64,000 nt of DNA from Coneutiohabitans sp964457925 (GCA_964457925.1 CAYWGH010000006.1:62001-126000); one strand, 5' to 3'. Positions 18,329 through 27,229 are shown, counted from the first letter of the stretch. The notes: a model not told the origin generated them from the sequence alone. Numbers and translations: made by a program.

Positions 18329-19105
18329 ATGAACTACCACGACCTTCAAATTGAGAAACAGGATGCCATCGCCCTCCTCCGCTTCAATCGTCCCGAGCGC
18401 CTGAATGCGTTCGATGCGAAAATGGGGCGGGAAATCTGCGTGGCCCTGCGTGCTTTGCTGGACGACGACAGCGTTCGCGTCGTCATTCTCACCGGCAACG
18501 GCAGGGGTTTTTGCGCCGGCGCGGATGTCAATTATCTCAGCGAGCTGGCGGCAACCAAAGACTCGCCGCGCGGCCGGGTGTTGGTGGAAACCGGCAACGA
18601 AATCATCGAGCTGATTCACGCCGCAGAGAAGCCCGTAATTGCAGCGATCAACGGCCCGGCGGCCGGGGGCGGCGCGAGTCTTGCGCTGGCATGTGATCTA
18701 CGCTTGATGGCGCAAAATGCAAGTCTCGGCTTCACCTTCATTCGCATTGGATTGCATCCCGATCTCGGCTGCACCTATTTTTTGCCGCGACTCGCGGGGG
18801 CCACAAAAGCTGCAGAATTATTGATGAGCGGAGAGATGATTTCCGCCGGGGAAGCGTTGCAGTTGCGCCTTGTCAATCGGGTCGCGCCGGATGCGGAATT
18901 GTTGCCGGCCGCCATAAAACTGGCTGAATCTCTGGCGGAAAAATCGCCGCTGGTTTTGCGCCTGCTCAAAAAAGGCTTGCAGCAAAGTCACGGGCAATCT
19001 CTCGAGGCCATGTTAAAGTATGAAGTGTATGCGCAGAGTTTGTGTTTTGCATCGCCGGAGGCCGAACGCGCGATCGAAAAATTCTTGTCTGCAAGAAAGA
19101 AATAA
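18329..19105 (+). CDS. Crotonase-superfamily enzyme, PaaG-like isomerase type
   Basis: 258 residues from the ATG at 18329; the frame extends upstream to 18239 but the added residues look random. Oxyanion-hole motifs FCAGADVNYL (about 63-72) and GPAAGGGASLALACDLRLM (about 108-126) are present. Both hydratase glutamates are replaced: the first position reads S/A and the second is in IRIGLHPDLGCTYFLPRL. The PDLGxTxFLPRL motif with its Asp is the pattern of PaaG-type enoyl-CoA isomerases. A delta3-delta2 or epoxide isomerase is therefore more likely than a second hydratase. Confidence 0.85.
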   Translation: MNYHDLQIEKQDAIALLRFNRPERLNAFDAKMGREICVALRALLDDDSVRVVILTGNGRGFCAGADVNYLSELAATKDSPRGRVLVETGNEIIELIHAAEKPVIAAINGPAAGGGASLALACDLRLMAQNASLGFTFIRIGLHPDLGCTYFLPRLAGATKAAELLMSGEMISAGEALQLRLVNRVAPDAELLPAAIKLAESLAEKSPLVLRLLKKGLQQSHGQSLEAMLKYEVYAQSLCFASPEAERAIEKFLSARKK

Positions 19106-19182
19106 TCCGCAAAAGTTTCTCACCCGCCGGCGCGTGTTTGCTTGCCGTTTGACATTTTGATATTTTCATTCTGGAGAGTGCC

Positions 19183-20328
19183 ATGATCGACTTCGCCCTT
19201 TCCGAAGACCAGCAGCAATTCCGCGCACTGGCGCGCGAGTTTGCGCAAAATGAAATCCGCCCGGTGGCCGCGGAGTTGGATGAGGAGGAAAAATTTCCCG
19301 CCGACGTTTGCCGCAAAGCCTGGGAACTGGGTCTGATGAACGTGCATGTGCCCAAAGAATATGGCGGGCTGGGCTTGGGCGTGTTGGAGGAATGTTTAAT
19401 CGCCGAAGAGATCGGCTGGGGCTGTACCGGCGTGGGCACAACGACAACGTGCAACACGCTGGCGATCGCGCCTGTCATTGTCGCCGGCAATGACGATCAG
19501 AAAAAAAGATTTCTCACACCGCTCACCGAAGAATTTTCTTTCTGCTCATATGCTGTCACGGAACCCGGCGCCGGCAGCGACGTGCAGGCAATCAAAACCA
19601 CGGCGCAAAAAATTGGCAATGATTATGTGATCAACGGCCAAAAGATGTGGATCACCAACGCCGGACACGCGCGCTGGTTTTTTGTGATTGCCTACACCGA
19701 TCAAAACAAGGGTTACAAAGGCATCAGCGGCTTCATTGTGCCGGCAGACACGCCGGGCGTCAGAATCGGCAAGCACGAACCCAAGCTTGGCCAGCGTTGT
19801 TCGGATACGCGCGGCGTTACTTTTGAAGACGTGAAAATCCCCGCAGCCAATTTGCTCGGCAAAGAAGGCGATGGCTGGAAAGCGGCAATGGCTGCGTTCG
19901 ATCATTCGCGCCCGGTGGTGGCTTCAATGGCTGTTGGTTTGGCGCGCGCCGCGATGGAACACGCCGCAAACTATGCCAAAGAAAGAAAAACGTTTGGCGT
20001 GCCGCTGGCCGCTCACGAGGGCGTGAGTTTCATGATTGCCGACATGGCGCGCGACATTGAAGCGGCGCGCTTGCTCACCTGGCTGGCGGCCTGGACCATC
20101 GATCAAGGCAAGCGCAACACGCTGCAAGCTGCGTACGCCAAATGCGCCGCGGCCGACACCGCCATGCGCGTAGCCACCGACGCGGTGCAAGTGTTCGGCG
20201 GCTATGGCTTCTCGCGCGAATATCCCGTGGAAAAACTCATGCGCGATGCAAAAATCTTTCAGATTTACGAGGGCACCAGCCAGATTCAGCGGCTGATTAT
20301 TGCAAAGGAAATTTTTGAGCGCGGCTAG
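19183..20328 (+). CDS. Acyl-CoA dehydrogenase
   Basis: 381 residues, typical of short/medium-chain enzymes. FAD- and substrate-binding motifs YAVTEPGAGSDVQAIKTTA (about 123-141) and MWITNAGHARWF (about 156-167) are present, and the catalytic base E363 lies in IYEGTSQIQ near the C-terminus. DAVQVFGGYGFSREYPVEKL matches the flavin-contacting segment. It oxidises acyl-CoA to trans-2-enoyl-CoA, passing electrons to an electron-transfer flavoprotein not encoded in the window. With the thiolase and crotonases it completes most of a beta-oxidation spiral; no 3-hydroxyacyl-CoA dehydrogenase is seen here. Confidence 0.94.
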   Translation: MIDFALSEDQQQFRALAREFAQNEIRPVAAELDEEEKFPADVCRKAWELGLMNVHVPKEYGGLGLGVLEECLIAEEIGWGCTGVGTTTTCNTLAIAPVIVAGNDDQKKRFLTPLTEEFSFCSYAVTEPGAGSDVQAIKTTAQKIGNDYVINGQKMWITNAGHARWFFVIAYTDQNKGYKGISGFIVPADTPGVRIGKHEPKLGQRCSDTRGVTFEDVKIPAANLLGKEGDGWKAAMAAFDHSRPVVASMAVGLARAAMEHAANYAKERKTFGVPLAAHEGVSFMIADMARDIEAARLLTWLAAWTIDQGKRNTLQAAYAKCAAADTAMRVATDAVQVFGGYGFSREYPVEKLMRDAKIFQIYEGTSQIQRLIIAKEIFERG

Positions 20329-20335
20329 CTTTTTT

Positions 20336-20440
20336 GTAAGCCGATTTTACTGTAAGCGGATACGGCCTTTGCTTTATCCGCTTACAGTAAAATCTTTGCT
20401 TTTTGCAGCGATACAACTTGAAAAGACTATTCATCCCTCC
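20336..20440. repeat. Palindromic intergenic repeat, copy 1
   Basis: A perfect 20-bp inverted repeat: 20343-20362 (GATTTTACTGTAAGCGGATA) and its complement at 20375-20394, separated by a 12-nt loop. It sits between the convergent acyl-CoA dehydrogenase and M28 peptidase genes, so it may double as a bidirectional terminator. Its sequence, including the flank TTTGCTTTTTGCA(A/G)CGA, recurs near 43243-43345. Confidence 0.75.
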
Positions 20441-20448
20441 TCCACCAA

Positions 20449-22020
20449 TCACTTCTTCTCCTCTTCCAACCTGCCCGCACGCTCGGCGTCCCTTGTCGCC
20501 GGCCATGCGCGCGGCTTGCCTGTCTTCTCGTCGATCGGCATCACGCGTTTGGTGCGGCCCACGAAGGCCTCGTCTTCTGAAGCCAAATAAACCAGCGAAG
20601 CCACCAGCACGACATTGTTTCGCAAATCATCAAAAACGAGCTTGTCATAAGTGTCGCGATTGGTGTGCCAGGTGTAAATGCCATAGTTCCACCGGTTCGA
20701 TCCGATACCGAAACCCGGCGCGCCGGCTGCGACGAAAGACGCATGATCAGTGCCACCGCCCGCGGGCATGCCGGTAAATTCGAACTTGATGTGATCCGTC
20801 ACCTCGCTCGGCACACGCGCGAGCCAGCGTGCTAGCGACTCGCCGGCATCTAGGTAGCCCGAGGCCGACATGCGCTCGATGCGTCCGGTGCCGTTATCCT
20901 GATTGAACAACGCTTGCAGCTTTGCCACGATCTCAGGATGATCTTTGACGAACGCGCGCGAACCGTTCAATCCTTGTTCTTCACTGCCCCAATGCCCGGC
21001 GAGTATCGTGCGCTTGGGATTCGGATAAACTTTTTTGAGAATGCGCATGGCTTCCATCATGAGAATCGTGCCCGAGCCGTTGTCCGTCGCGCCCGAAGCG
21101 CCGTCCCAGGAATCGAAATGCGCCGAGAGCATGACATATTCATCGCTTTTCGCGCCGCCGCGCAACTCGCCCAGCGTGTTGTATGCGGGCGCTTCGCCGG
21201 TGAACTTTGCTTCGGCCACCAGCCGAATGCGGGGATTGGCGCCGCTTTCCGTCAGGCGATAAACCAAACCATAGTCTTCCAGGCTCAAATCAATGGTGGG
21301 AATTTTTTTGGTATTTGCGCCGAAAATTTTATTCACGCCATAACCGTTTGACCAGTTCGAGGCGATGATGCCGGCCGCGCCCGCGGCCTCTATAGCCAGC
21401 GCGAGTTTTTTGGCATCCAGGCCGGTTTTCTTGAGGCGCGCTTGCCATTGTGAGCGCAACGTATCGCGCTCAACTTTCATTTTATCGAATGATTCTTTGG
21501 TCGCGAATTCCTCCCAATCTTTATCCGGGCGGCCGGTGGGTTGCAGCATCGAAATCAATACGAATTTGCCTTTGACATTGGGAAGCCATTGCTGAAACGC
21601 CACTGAGTCCGCCGCCTCCGCCAGAATGATTGTTCCTGCCTGAATGCCGTTCTTCGGCGTTCCGGGGCTCCACGCCAGCATCGTGCCTTCCAGCGTGCGC
21701 ACACGCGGCGAGAGCAAATCAATGTGCGTGATGCCGCGCTCCCAGCCCAGCCATTTTCCCCATTGCTCGTTACGCGCCGTTATGCCCCAACCGGTGTAGG
21801 TCGCCACCGCCCAATCATGCGCCTTTTGCATTTGCGGCGTTCCCACCAGCCGCGGCCCGATGACATCCAGCAGCTCGTGCGCCAGTTTTTCCAAATGTGA
21901 ATTCGTCTGCGCTTCATGCCAGATTTTTTGCAAAATGCTGTCTTGCGTTGCAAACGTCTGGCTGCGTGCGGGCAAGATGAGCAACACGAGAATCAACAAG
22001 CTTCGCGACAGGAATCGCAT
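20449..22020 (-). CDS. Exported M28 family metallopeptidase with PA domain
   Basis: 523 residues from the ATG at 22018-22020, which follows AAGGAG; a longer frame to 22101 only adds sequence before the signal peptide. The signal peptide MRFLSRSLLILVLLILPARS is at the N-terminus. A PA-like domain (about 105-300) is inserted before the catalytic core. Zinc ligands are visible in AHFDSWDGASGATDNGSG, GSEEQGLNGSRAF, DNGTGR and GGTDHASF. Family members are secreted or periplasmic di-zinc aminopeptidases or carboxypeptidases. It converges on the acyl-CoA dehydrogenase gene across the palindromic repeat. Confidence 0.88.
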   Translation of the reverse strand: MRFLSRSLLILVLLILPARSQTFATQDSILQKIWHEAQTNSHLEKLAHELLDVIGPRLVGTPQMQKAHDWAVATYTGWGITARNEQWGKWLGWERGITHIDLLSPRVRTLEGTMLAWSPGTPKNGIQAGTIILAEAADSVAFQQWLPNVKGKFVLISMLQPTGRPDKDWEEFATKESFDKMKVERDTLRSQWQARLKKTGLDAKKLALAIEAAGAAGIIASNWSNGYGVNKIFGANTKKIPTIDLSLEDYGLVYRLTESGANPRIRLVAEAKFTGEAPAYNTLGELRGGAKSDEYVMLSAHFDSWDGASGATDNGSGTILMMEAMRILKKVYPNPKRTILAGHWGSEEQGLNGSRAFVKDHPEIVAKLQALFNQDNGTGRIERMSASGYLDAGESLARWLARVPSEVTDHIKFEFTGMPAGGGTDHASFVAAGAPGFGIGSNRWNYGIYTWHTNRDTYDKLVFDDLRNNVVLVASLVYLASEDEAFVGRTKRVMPIDEKTGKPRAWPATRDAERAGRLEEEKK

Positions 22021-22367
22021 ACACGCTCCTTTGATAAAATGAGTTAACAAGGCATTAGTGTGTTTAATTTGATGAATTGATCCAGCGCTTTGGTGAACCA
22101 TAAAAACACACCAACGCGAACGTTTCTTTCCAATGCGTTATTGTGACGGCCATCAGGTTTCCGCTTGATTGTTGAACGGACCAACGTCGTGTATTTCGTA
22201 GTTCAAATCGTGTTGGAATTGTACAAAAATTTTCCCCACAATCCAAATACTCCGCTCTGCATTTGCGTCTGAAAAAATAAATCCTATATTCGCCCACAGC
22301 ATGCGAAGCGCCGGCTCGCGCTTTCTGCAAATGACACCAGAACTTCAGTGCAAAGGAGGAAAATCTC

Positions 22368-23363
22368 ATGTCCCAACGCATTCACTGCTTTGCTTTCGTT
22401 GTTTTACTTGCGGCCTCCGCGGTCGCGCAAGAATCATCCCGGCCGGTGCACACCTATTCCATCGTTGCGCGCGATCCGGCTACGGGTCATCTGGGCGTGG
22501 CGGTGCAATCACATTGGTTTTCCGTTGGCTCGCTGGTCACGTGGGCAGAAGCCGGTGTGGGCGCGGTGGCAACGCAATCGTTCATCGATCCCGCCTACGG
22601 CCCGTTGGGATTGCAGTTAATGCGCGCGGGCAAAAACGCGAAGCAGGCGCTGGCCGCGATAATTGCTTCTGATCCCGGCGAGGCGGTGCGGCAAGTCGCC
22701 ATGATCGACGCGCAAGGCAATGTTTCCGCGCACACCGGCAGCAAGTGCATTCCCGCAGCCGGGCATTACGTCGGCGAAAATTTTTCCGTGCAAGCCAATC
22801 TCATGTTGAATGATAAAGTCTGGCCCGCGATGACCGAGGCTTATCAAAAAACCTCCGGCGATCTCGCTGATAAAATGCTGGCAGCGATGGACGCGGCGCA
22901 AGCCGTGGGCGGCGACATTCGCGGCAAGCAATCTGCCGCAATTTTAATTGTGAGCGGCACGAACACCGGCCGGCCCTGGGCCGATCGCGTGATGGAATTG
23001 CGCGTGGAAGATCATCCCGAGCCGCTGCAGGAATTGCGGCGGTTGGTGCATGTGCATCGCGCTTATCAGCACATGAACGCCGGCGATCTCGCGATGGAGC
23101 ACAACGACATGGAAAAAGCGCTGGCGGAATACGGCGCCGCGCAAAAGATGATGCCCGAAAATCTCGAGATGGCTTATTGGACCGCAATCTCGCTGGCCAA
23201 CGCCGGCCGTTTGGAGGAAGCATTGCCGCTGTTCAAAAAAGTCTTTGCCGGTGATCCGAACTGGGCTGAGCTGACCCCGCGTTTGCCGGGTGTGGGGTTG
23301 TTGAATGTTGATGAAGCGGGGATGAAGAAGATTTTGGGAGTGGCGCCAAAAGCAAAGAAATAG
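22368..23363 (+). CDS. Exported DUF1028 protein with TPR tail
   Basis: 331 residues preceded by AAAGGAGG. A signal peptide (about 1-20, ending AVAQ) is followed by a DUF1028 domain (about 24-215) starting TYSIVARDPATGHLGVAVQS, then about 110 residues of TPR-like helices (ALAEYGAAQKMMPENLEMAY). DUF1028 has an Ntn-hydrolase-like fold but no confirmed substrate. The TPR fusion suggests protein binding in the periplasm. A 260-base region upstream lacks any gene and should hold the promoter. Confidence 0.85.
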   Translation: MSQRIHCFAFVVLLAASAVAQESSRPVHTYSIVARDPATGHLGVAVQSHWFSVGSLVTWAEAGVGAVATQSFIDPAYGPLGLQLMRAGKNAKQALAAIIASDPGEAVRQVAMIDAQGNVSAHTGSKCIPAAGHYVGENFSVQANLMLNDKVWPAMTEAYQKTSGDLADKMLAAMDAAQAVGGDIRGKQSAAILIVSGTNTGRPWADRVMELRVEDHPEPLQELRRLVHVHRAYQHMNAGDLAMEHNDMEKALAEYGAAQKMMPENLEMAYWTAISLANAGRLEEALPLFKKVFAGDPNWAELTPRLPGVGLLNVDEAGMKKILGVAPKAKK

Positions 23364-23439
23364 AACACGACGCGTTGAGGTTTATACTTTTCGAGAGGCT
23401 CCGTGTGCGGCTTTCTGCGGTTGTCACACAGGCGGCATC

Positions 23440-23928
23440 TTATTCCGCAGAGGGTTCAGACTCGAGGTGCGCAAGCGTGACAACGGTTTCTTCTTTGGGA
23501 CTCGATAGAACGACGCTGGTGCGGGTGTTTTTTACGCCCGGCCAGGATTGAATGCGGGAGAGAAGTTTTTCGAGAGTTGCGGTGGATTGGGTTTTGATTT
23601 TCAGGATGTGCGAGCCTTCGCCGGTAACGGCGTGGCATTCGAGAATTTCCGGTTCGGCCTGCGAGGAGCCGATAATCTGCGAATAAAAAACGGAAGACTC
23701 GGCCATCACGAAGATGAATGCGGTCAAGCCCAGGCCCACTTTCCGGCTATCAACCACGGCATTGTAACTGCGAATGACGCCGCGTTCTTCCATTTTGCGC
23801 AGCCGCTCGCTCACCGCCGGAATCGAAAGCTTGACATGCTCGGCTAACTCGTTGCGTTTGGTGCGGCCACGCACCTGCAAAATTTTGAGAATCTTGATGT
23901 CAATGTCGTCTAGTTTTTCGGCTGACAT
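23440..23928 (-). CDS. Lrp/AsnC family transcriptional regulator
   Basis: 162 residues. An N-terminal winged helix (about 5-60, IPAVSERLRKMEERGVI as recognition region) is followed by a RAM/AsnC ligand-binding domain (about 70-150) with the VTGEGSHILKI turn. Members respond to amino acids or related metabolites and often regulate the next gene or themselves. Here the neighbours are a response regulator upstream on the same strand and the convergent DUF1028 gene, so the target is not evident. Confidence 0.92.
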   Translation of the reverse strand: MSAEKLDDIDIKILKILQVRGRTKRNELAEHVKLSIPAVSERLRKMEERGVIRSYNAVVDSRKVGLGLTAFIFVMAESSVFYSQIIGSSQAEPEILECHAVTGEGSHILKIKTQSTATLEKLLSRIQSWPGVKNTRTSVVLSSPKEETVVTLAHLESEPSAE

Positions 23929-24028
23929 GTTTCGGCCTAATTTGGTACGATTCCATTCTTCAAAAAAACTGCCGCCCGGACCCAGAATCGTTTGCGGCGA
24001 TATTTGGGCTTTTCAACTTCGGCTCTCA

Positions 24029-24054
24029 CCCGGGAAAAATTTGGAGTTCCCGGG
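24029..24054. repeat. CCCGGGAA/TTCCCGGG hairpin
   Basis: A perfect 8-bp stem with a 10-nt loop lies between the response-regulator gene and the Lrp gene, both on the minus strand. There is no T tail on either side, so a Rho-independent terminator is doubtful; it may be an operator near the lrp start or an mRNA-end stabiliser. Confidence 0.4.
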
Positions 24055-24108
24055 CGGACATCTAGCAATCCCATGCGACAACCGTGCAAGTCATGAGACG
24101 ATTAAATT

Positions 24109-24510
24109 TTAATGCACATATCTCCGGGCCTGGGGTTGCAGCAATGCGGCGATTTTGAGCGCCAACTCGTTGCAGTCCGGCGATTTTGCAATGATAGCAT
24201 CCGCCGCCCACGAACGAAAACTGAATTGAAAAGCGGAATCGGAAGTATTGACCACGATCGGAATTGGCAAGCGCAAGGAGGCCAGCGTGCCGATCAAATC
24301 GAAACCGGCCATATCGGGCAGTTGCACATCTGCAACGACAAGGTCGATTTTTTCATACGAAAAAATGGCGAGCGCTTCGCGGCCGGAGTGCGTGCAAACA
24401 ACGCGATAGCCCTGAGATTCCAGCTTTGATTTGCAATTCAGACACTGCTCCAAATCTTCATCAACGAGCAAAACTGTGGCCGTTTCCGTCCTTGTTGCAG
24501 ATTTCATCAT
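24109..24510 (-). CDS. Single-domain response regulator
   Basis: 133 residues from the ATG at 24508-24510, placed five bases after GGGAG; a longer frame starts at 24546. Receiver fold: acidic pair in LLVDED (about 14-19), phosphoacceptor Asp in VVADVQLPDMAGFDL, Ser/Thr in VNTSDSA and the conserved Lys in IIAKSPD. There is no output domain, so it must act through a protein partner as CheY- or Spo0F-like proteins do. No histidine kinase is encoded nearby. Confidence 0.85.
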   Translation of the reverse strand: MMKSATRTETATVLLVDEDLEQCLNCKSKLESQGYRVVCTHSGREALAIFSYEKIDLVVADVQLPDMAGFDLIGTLASLRLPIPIVVNTSDSAFQFSFRSWAADAIIAKSPDCNELALKIAALLQPQARRYVH

Positions 24511-24660
24511 TCGCGCTCCCGAGGTATAAACCGAATCAAGGCACACATCCTTTGTGTGAGAGGTTAAACCATAAATTTAAATGAGATGGCGCGAATATAA
24601 ATTCTCAAAAAAACATTGTCAATACAAATTTCATTTATTTATTATTTTTGAACTGAAAAG

Positions 24661-25092
24661 CTAATAATTAAATATTAATTTTGAAGTCGATCTTAATATT
24701 TTTTTCAAATCTGGCTCTTCGATTAATTCAATTGCATCCGATAACGACAGCCATCGCCGGTCACGCAAAAAGCTTTCCTCCCAGGAATCAAGCACTTTCG
24801 TTACCTGCAACAGAAAGACCTTGACGCGGCAGACGCCGCCCCATTTTTCATAAGTGTATTCGCCGATTTCGTCAGGGTGCAGAATGCCCGTCACACCGGC
24901 TTCCTCCAGCGCTTCTTTTGCGGCAGACTCTGCCGGCAATAAATCCGGCTCGACAATGCCTTTGGGAATGATCCAGCGTTTACGGCGCCGCGAGGTGATC
25001 AATAAAACTTCCAACTCGCTTCCGGCGATACGAAAAGGTACAACGCCGGACTGGTTGAACAAAGAACTCTCATTAAACAATTTTGTCATCAT
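24661..25092 (-). CDS. NUDIX hydrolase
   Basis: 143 residues. The Nudix box IPKGIVEPDLLPAESAAKEA (about 40-59) continues into LEEAGVTG; the metal-binding EExG core is present but the first box Glu is Leu and the usual Arg is Lys, a pattern seen in diphosphoinositol/diadenosine polyphosphate-type members. It likely cleaves a nucleoside or inositol diphosphate-linked compound in the cytoplasm. The start is either of two consecutive Met codons (25092 or 25089). Confidence 0.88.
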   Translation of the reverse strand: MMTKLFNESSLFNQSGVVPFRIAGSELEVLLITSRRRKRWIIPKGIVEPDLLPAESAAKEALEEAGVTGILHPDEIGEYTYEKWGGVCRVKVFLLQVTKVLDSWEESFLRDRRWLSLSDAIELIEEPDLKKILRSTSKLIFNY

Positions 25093-25414
25093 GCTCGCCG
25101 CAAACAGTTCTCTCTCTGAATTGCATTCTGCCGGCCCTCACCAGTTCATTTGACAAAAACTAGTGAACTGGTTTGAATTTGCTCAGTGCTGCTCATCAAG
25201 TTGACTGACGCGCGGCAATATATATTCATTCTTCGCATCAGAAGCAAGCGCCGTGTTCGCCGCGCCTGGAGCTTCTAAAACCGCAGTGCACAAAAAATCA
25301 CCGTCACATTTAAAAATATGCGGCCTTAAAAAATCGTGAGGAACTTTACAAGATTTTATCCGTAATTTTGTGCGACTTAGCTTACTCTGTACGACATCAA
25401 ACGCGGAGGTTGGG
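25093..25414. promoter_or_regulatory. Divergent intergenic region with 9-bp inverted repeat
   Basis: The 320 bases between the divergent NUDIX and LiaF-like genes hold no convincing gene. ACCAGTTCA at 25140-25148 is repeated inverted at 25164-25172 (TGAACTGGT) with a 15-nt spacer, about 50 bases upstream of the NUDIX start. This is a plausible regulator-binding site. A minus-strand frame at 25183-25491 overlaps the LiaF-like start and is not protein-like. Confidence 0.4.
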
Positions 25415-26275
25415 ATGTCCGATTCAAAATTTTGGATAGCGCTTGTTGTATGTGTGTCTGCGGGATTCGTGCTGGCGCAAGAAAAGAACAAACCCGCGTC
25501 CAGCTATGAAGATTTGGACAATGATTTCAAAATCGACACCGGTTCGACCTTTCGAATGCGTGTGGAGGTTGACGCCGGCAAGGTGCGCGTTTCGCGCGGA
25601 CGAAGCGAGGATAAAGTGAAGGCGCGCCTTTCCTATGATCGTGAGGAGTACGAGCATTCCTTTCGCTACAATGAAAATCGCAACGCGCTGGAAATTATTC
25701 TGGACAAAACACGCTGGATCGGCAAACATGACAATCACGAGGCCGGCGAGCTGGATCTGGAACTGCCCACCGGCGGCGACATGGACTTGGATTTCAAGAT
25801 GAAGGCGGGCGAAATTGAAATGCAGCTCGGCGGTTTGCGCATCACGGACTTTTCGCTTGAAACCATTGCCGGAGAAGTCAACCTCGATTTTGATGAGCCG
25901 AATCAACGGGAGATGACGAATCTTTTTCTGAATACAAAAATCGGCGAGTCAAATTTTCATCGGTTGGGCAATGCGCGTTTTCGCAACGCCGATATTGACG
26001 GCGGCATCGGGCAGTTGACCATTGATTTCAGCGGCGACTTGCTCAAAGACGCGATCGCGGACGTCGATCTCGACATTGGCGAAACCACGATTGTGCTGCC
26101 GCGCGAGTCGGGCACACGCTTGTCGATGTCAAAATTCATGTTTCTCTCCCATTTTGAGCCGCCGAGAAATCTGCGCAAGGACGGACGTTACTATTATTCC
26201 CAAAACTATGACGACGCCAAGCAAACTTTTCAGTTGAGCATCAGCGCGGGCATCGGCGAATGCCGCATCGAATAA
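25415..26275 (+). CDS. Exported LiaF-like / toast-rack domain protein
   Basis: 286 residues from the ATG at 25415, six bases after GGAGG. The signal peptide ends near FVLAQ (about residue 21). The rest is a regular beta-strand pattern with repeated turns such as DLDFKMKAGEIEMQLGGLRI and DVDLDIGETTIVLPRESG, the hallmark of the single-stranded beta-helix of LiaF C-terminal and DUF4097 proteins. Probably periplasmic; no membrane anchor is visible. A paralogous fold is encoded next (26403). Confidence 0.75.
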   Translation: MSDSKFWIALVVCVSAGFVLAQEKNKPASSYEDLDNDFKIDTGSTFRMRVEVDAGKVRVSRGRSEDKVKARLSYDREEYEHSFRYNENRNALEIILDKTRWIGKHDNHEAGELDLELPTGGDMDLDFKMKAGEIEMQLGGLRITDFSLETIAGEVNLDFDEPNQREMTNLFLNTKIGESNFHRLGNARFRNADIDGGIGQLTIDFSGDLLKDAIADVDLDIGETTIVLPRESGTRLSMSKFMFLSHFEPPRNLRKDGRYYYSQNYDDAKQTFQLSISAGIGECRIE

Positions 26276-26402
26276 GATGAACTACTCGCGAGCGCAGAGA
26301 TTCGATCGTGCATCCACAAGCTCACCCAGACACGCAGCGCGATCGGGCAGCGCTCCATTCAAAATAGAAGGCAACGACCGAGTCTAAATCCGGAATCGAA
26401 TC

Positions 26403-27206
26403 ATGAAAACCTCTTTTTCCAAAATCGTATTGTGCGCCCTGGCATTGCTGCTGGCCGACGGTCAGGCGGGGGAACTGCGTGAACGTTTTGAGAAAAATTT
26501 TCCGCTCGAGCGCGGCGGCAGCTTCACGTTGGATAATACCAACGGTGCCGTGCATATTGTCGCATGGGATCGTAACGAAGTGAAGATCGAAGCCGAAAAA
26601 GTCGCCCAGGCCCGGCGCGAAGAAGAGGCGCAAAAGCTGCTCGAAGCCACCGAGATTGTCGTGCGGCAGGGCAGCAATTCGGTGGAAGTGAAAACACGCA
26701 CACCACGTTCCAAAGATTACGGCGATAGTTTCTGGAGCTGGGTGTTTGGCGCCGGCAATGGCGGTGTTGCAGTGACGTATTGGATTTCAATTCCCAAGGG
26801 CGTGGACGTTAAAATCGAAACCGTCAACGGCCAAATCAACGTGCGCGAGCTTTCCGGGCGCATCGAGTTGGAAACCACCAATGGCGGTATCGAAGTCGAT
26901 GAAGCAGAGGGCAGCGTCTCAGCGTCCACCACCAACGGCAAAATTCGCGTAGCGCTCGCAAAGGTCACGCCCTCCGAAACCATGAACTTTGAAACCACCA
27001 ATGGCGGCATTGTCGCGGAATTTCCAAGTGACTTTAGCGCCAACATCTCCGCGCGCACAACAAACGGCAAGGTGAATTGTGAGTTTCCTTTGGTGATGCA
27101 AGGCCGCTTCGGACGGAATGAATTGGAAGGCAAAATCGGCAGCGATGGCGGCCAGGTTTACTTGCGCACCACCAACGGGTCAATCTCGATCCTAAAACGA
27201 TCCTAA
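26403..27206 (+). CDS. Exported DUF4097 (toast-rack) protein
   Basis: 267 residues with an N-terminal signal peptide (about 1-21). Six or more copies of a TTNGxI/TNGGI turn (NTNGAVHIVAW, TVNGQINVREL, TTNGGIEVDEA, TTNGKIRVALA, TTNGGIVAEF, TTNGKVNCEF, TTNGSISILKR) mark successive rungs of a DUF4097 beta-helix, each about 17-20 residues. Members are envelope or spore-surface proteins without known catalytic activity. A strong terminator follows. It is 127 bases downstream of the LiaF-like gene, and the two may form one transcript. Confidence 0.85.
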   Translation: MKTSFSKIVLCALALLLADGQAGELRERFEKNFPLERGGSFTLDNTNGAVHIVAWDRNEVKIEAEKVAQARREEEAQKLLEATEIVVRQGSNSVEVKTRTPRSKDYGDSFWSWVFGAGNGGVAVTYWISIPKGVDVKIETVNGQINVRELSGRIELETTNGGIEVDEAEGSVSASTTNGKIRVALAKVTPSETMNFETTNGGIVAEFPSDFSANISARTTNGKVNCEFPLVMQGRFGRNELEGKIGSDGGQVYLRTTNGSISILKRS

Positions 27207-27229
27207 CCGCTCATCAAAACGGATAGATA

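Noticed and set aside
25183..25491. A 102-residue minus-strand frame in the NUDIX/LiaF-like gap
   Set aside because: It runs into the coding start of the LiaF-like gene and has no ribosome-binding site or recognisable content.
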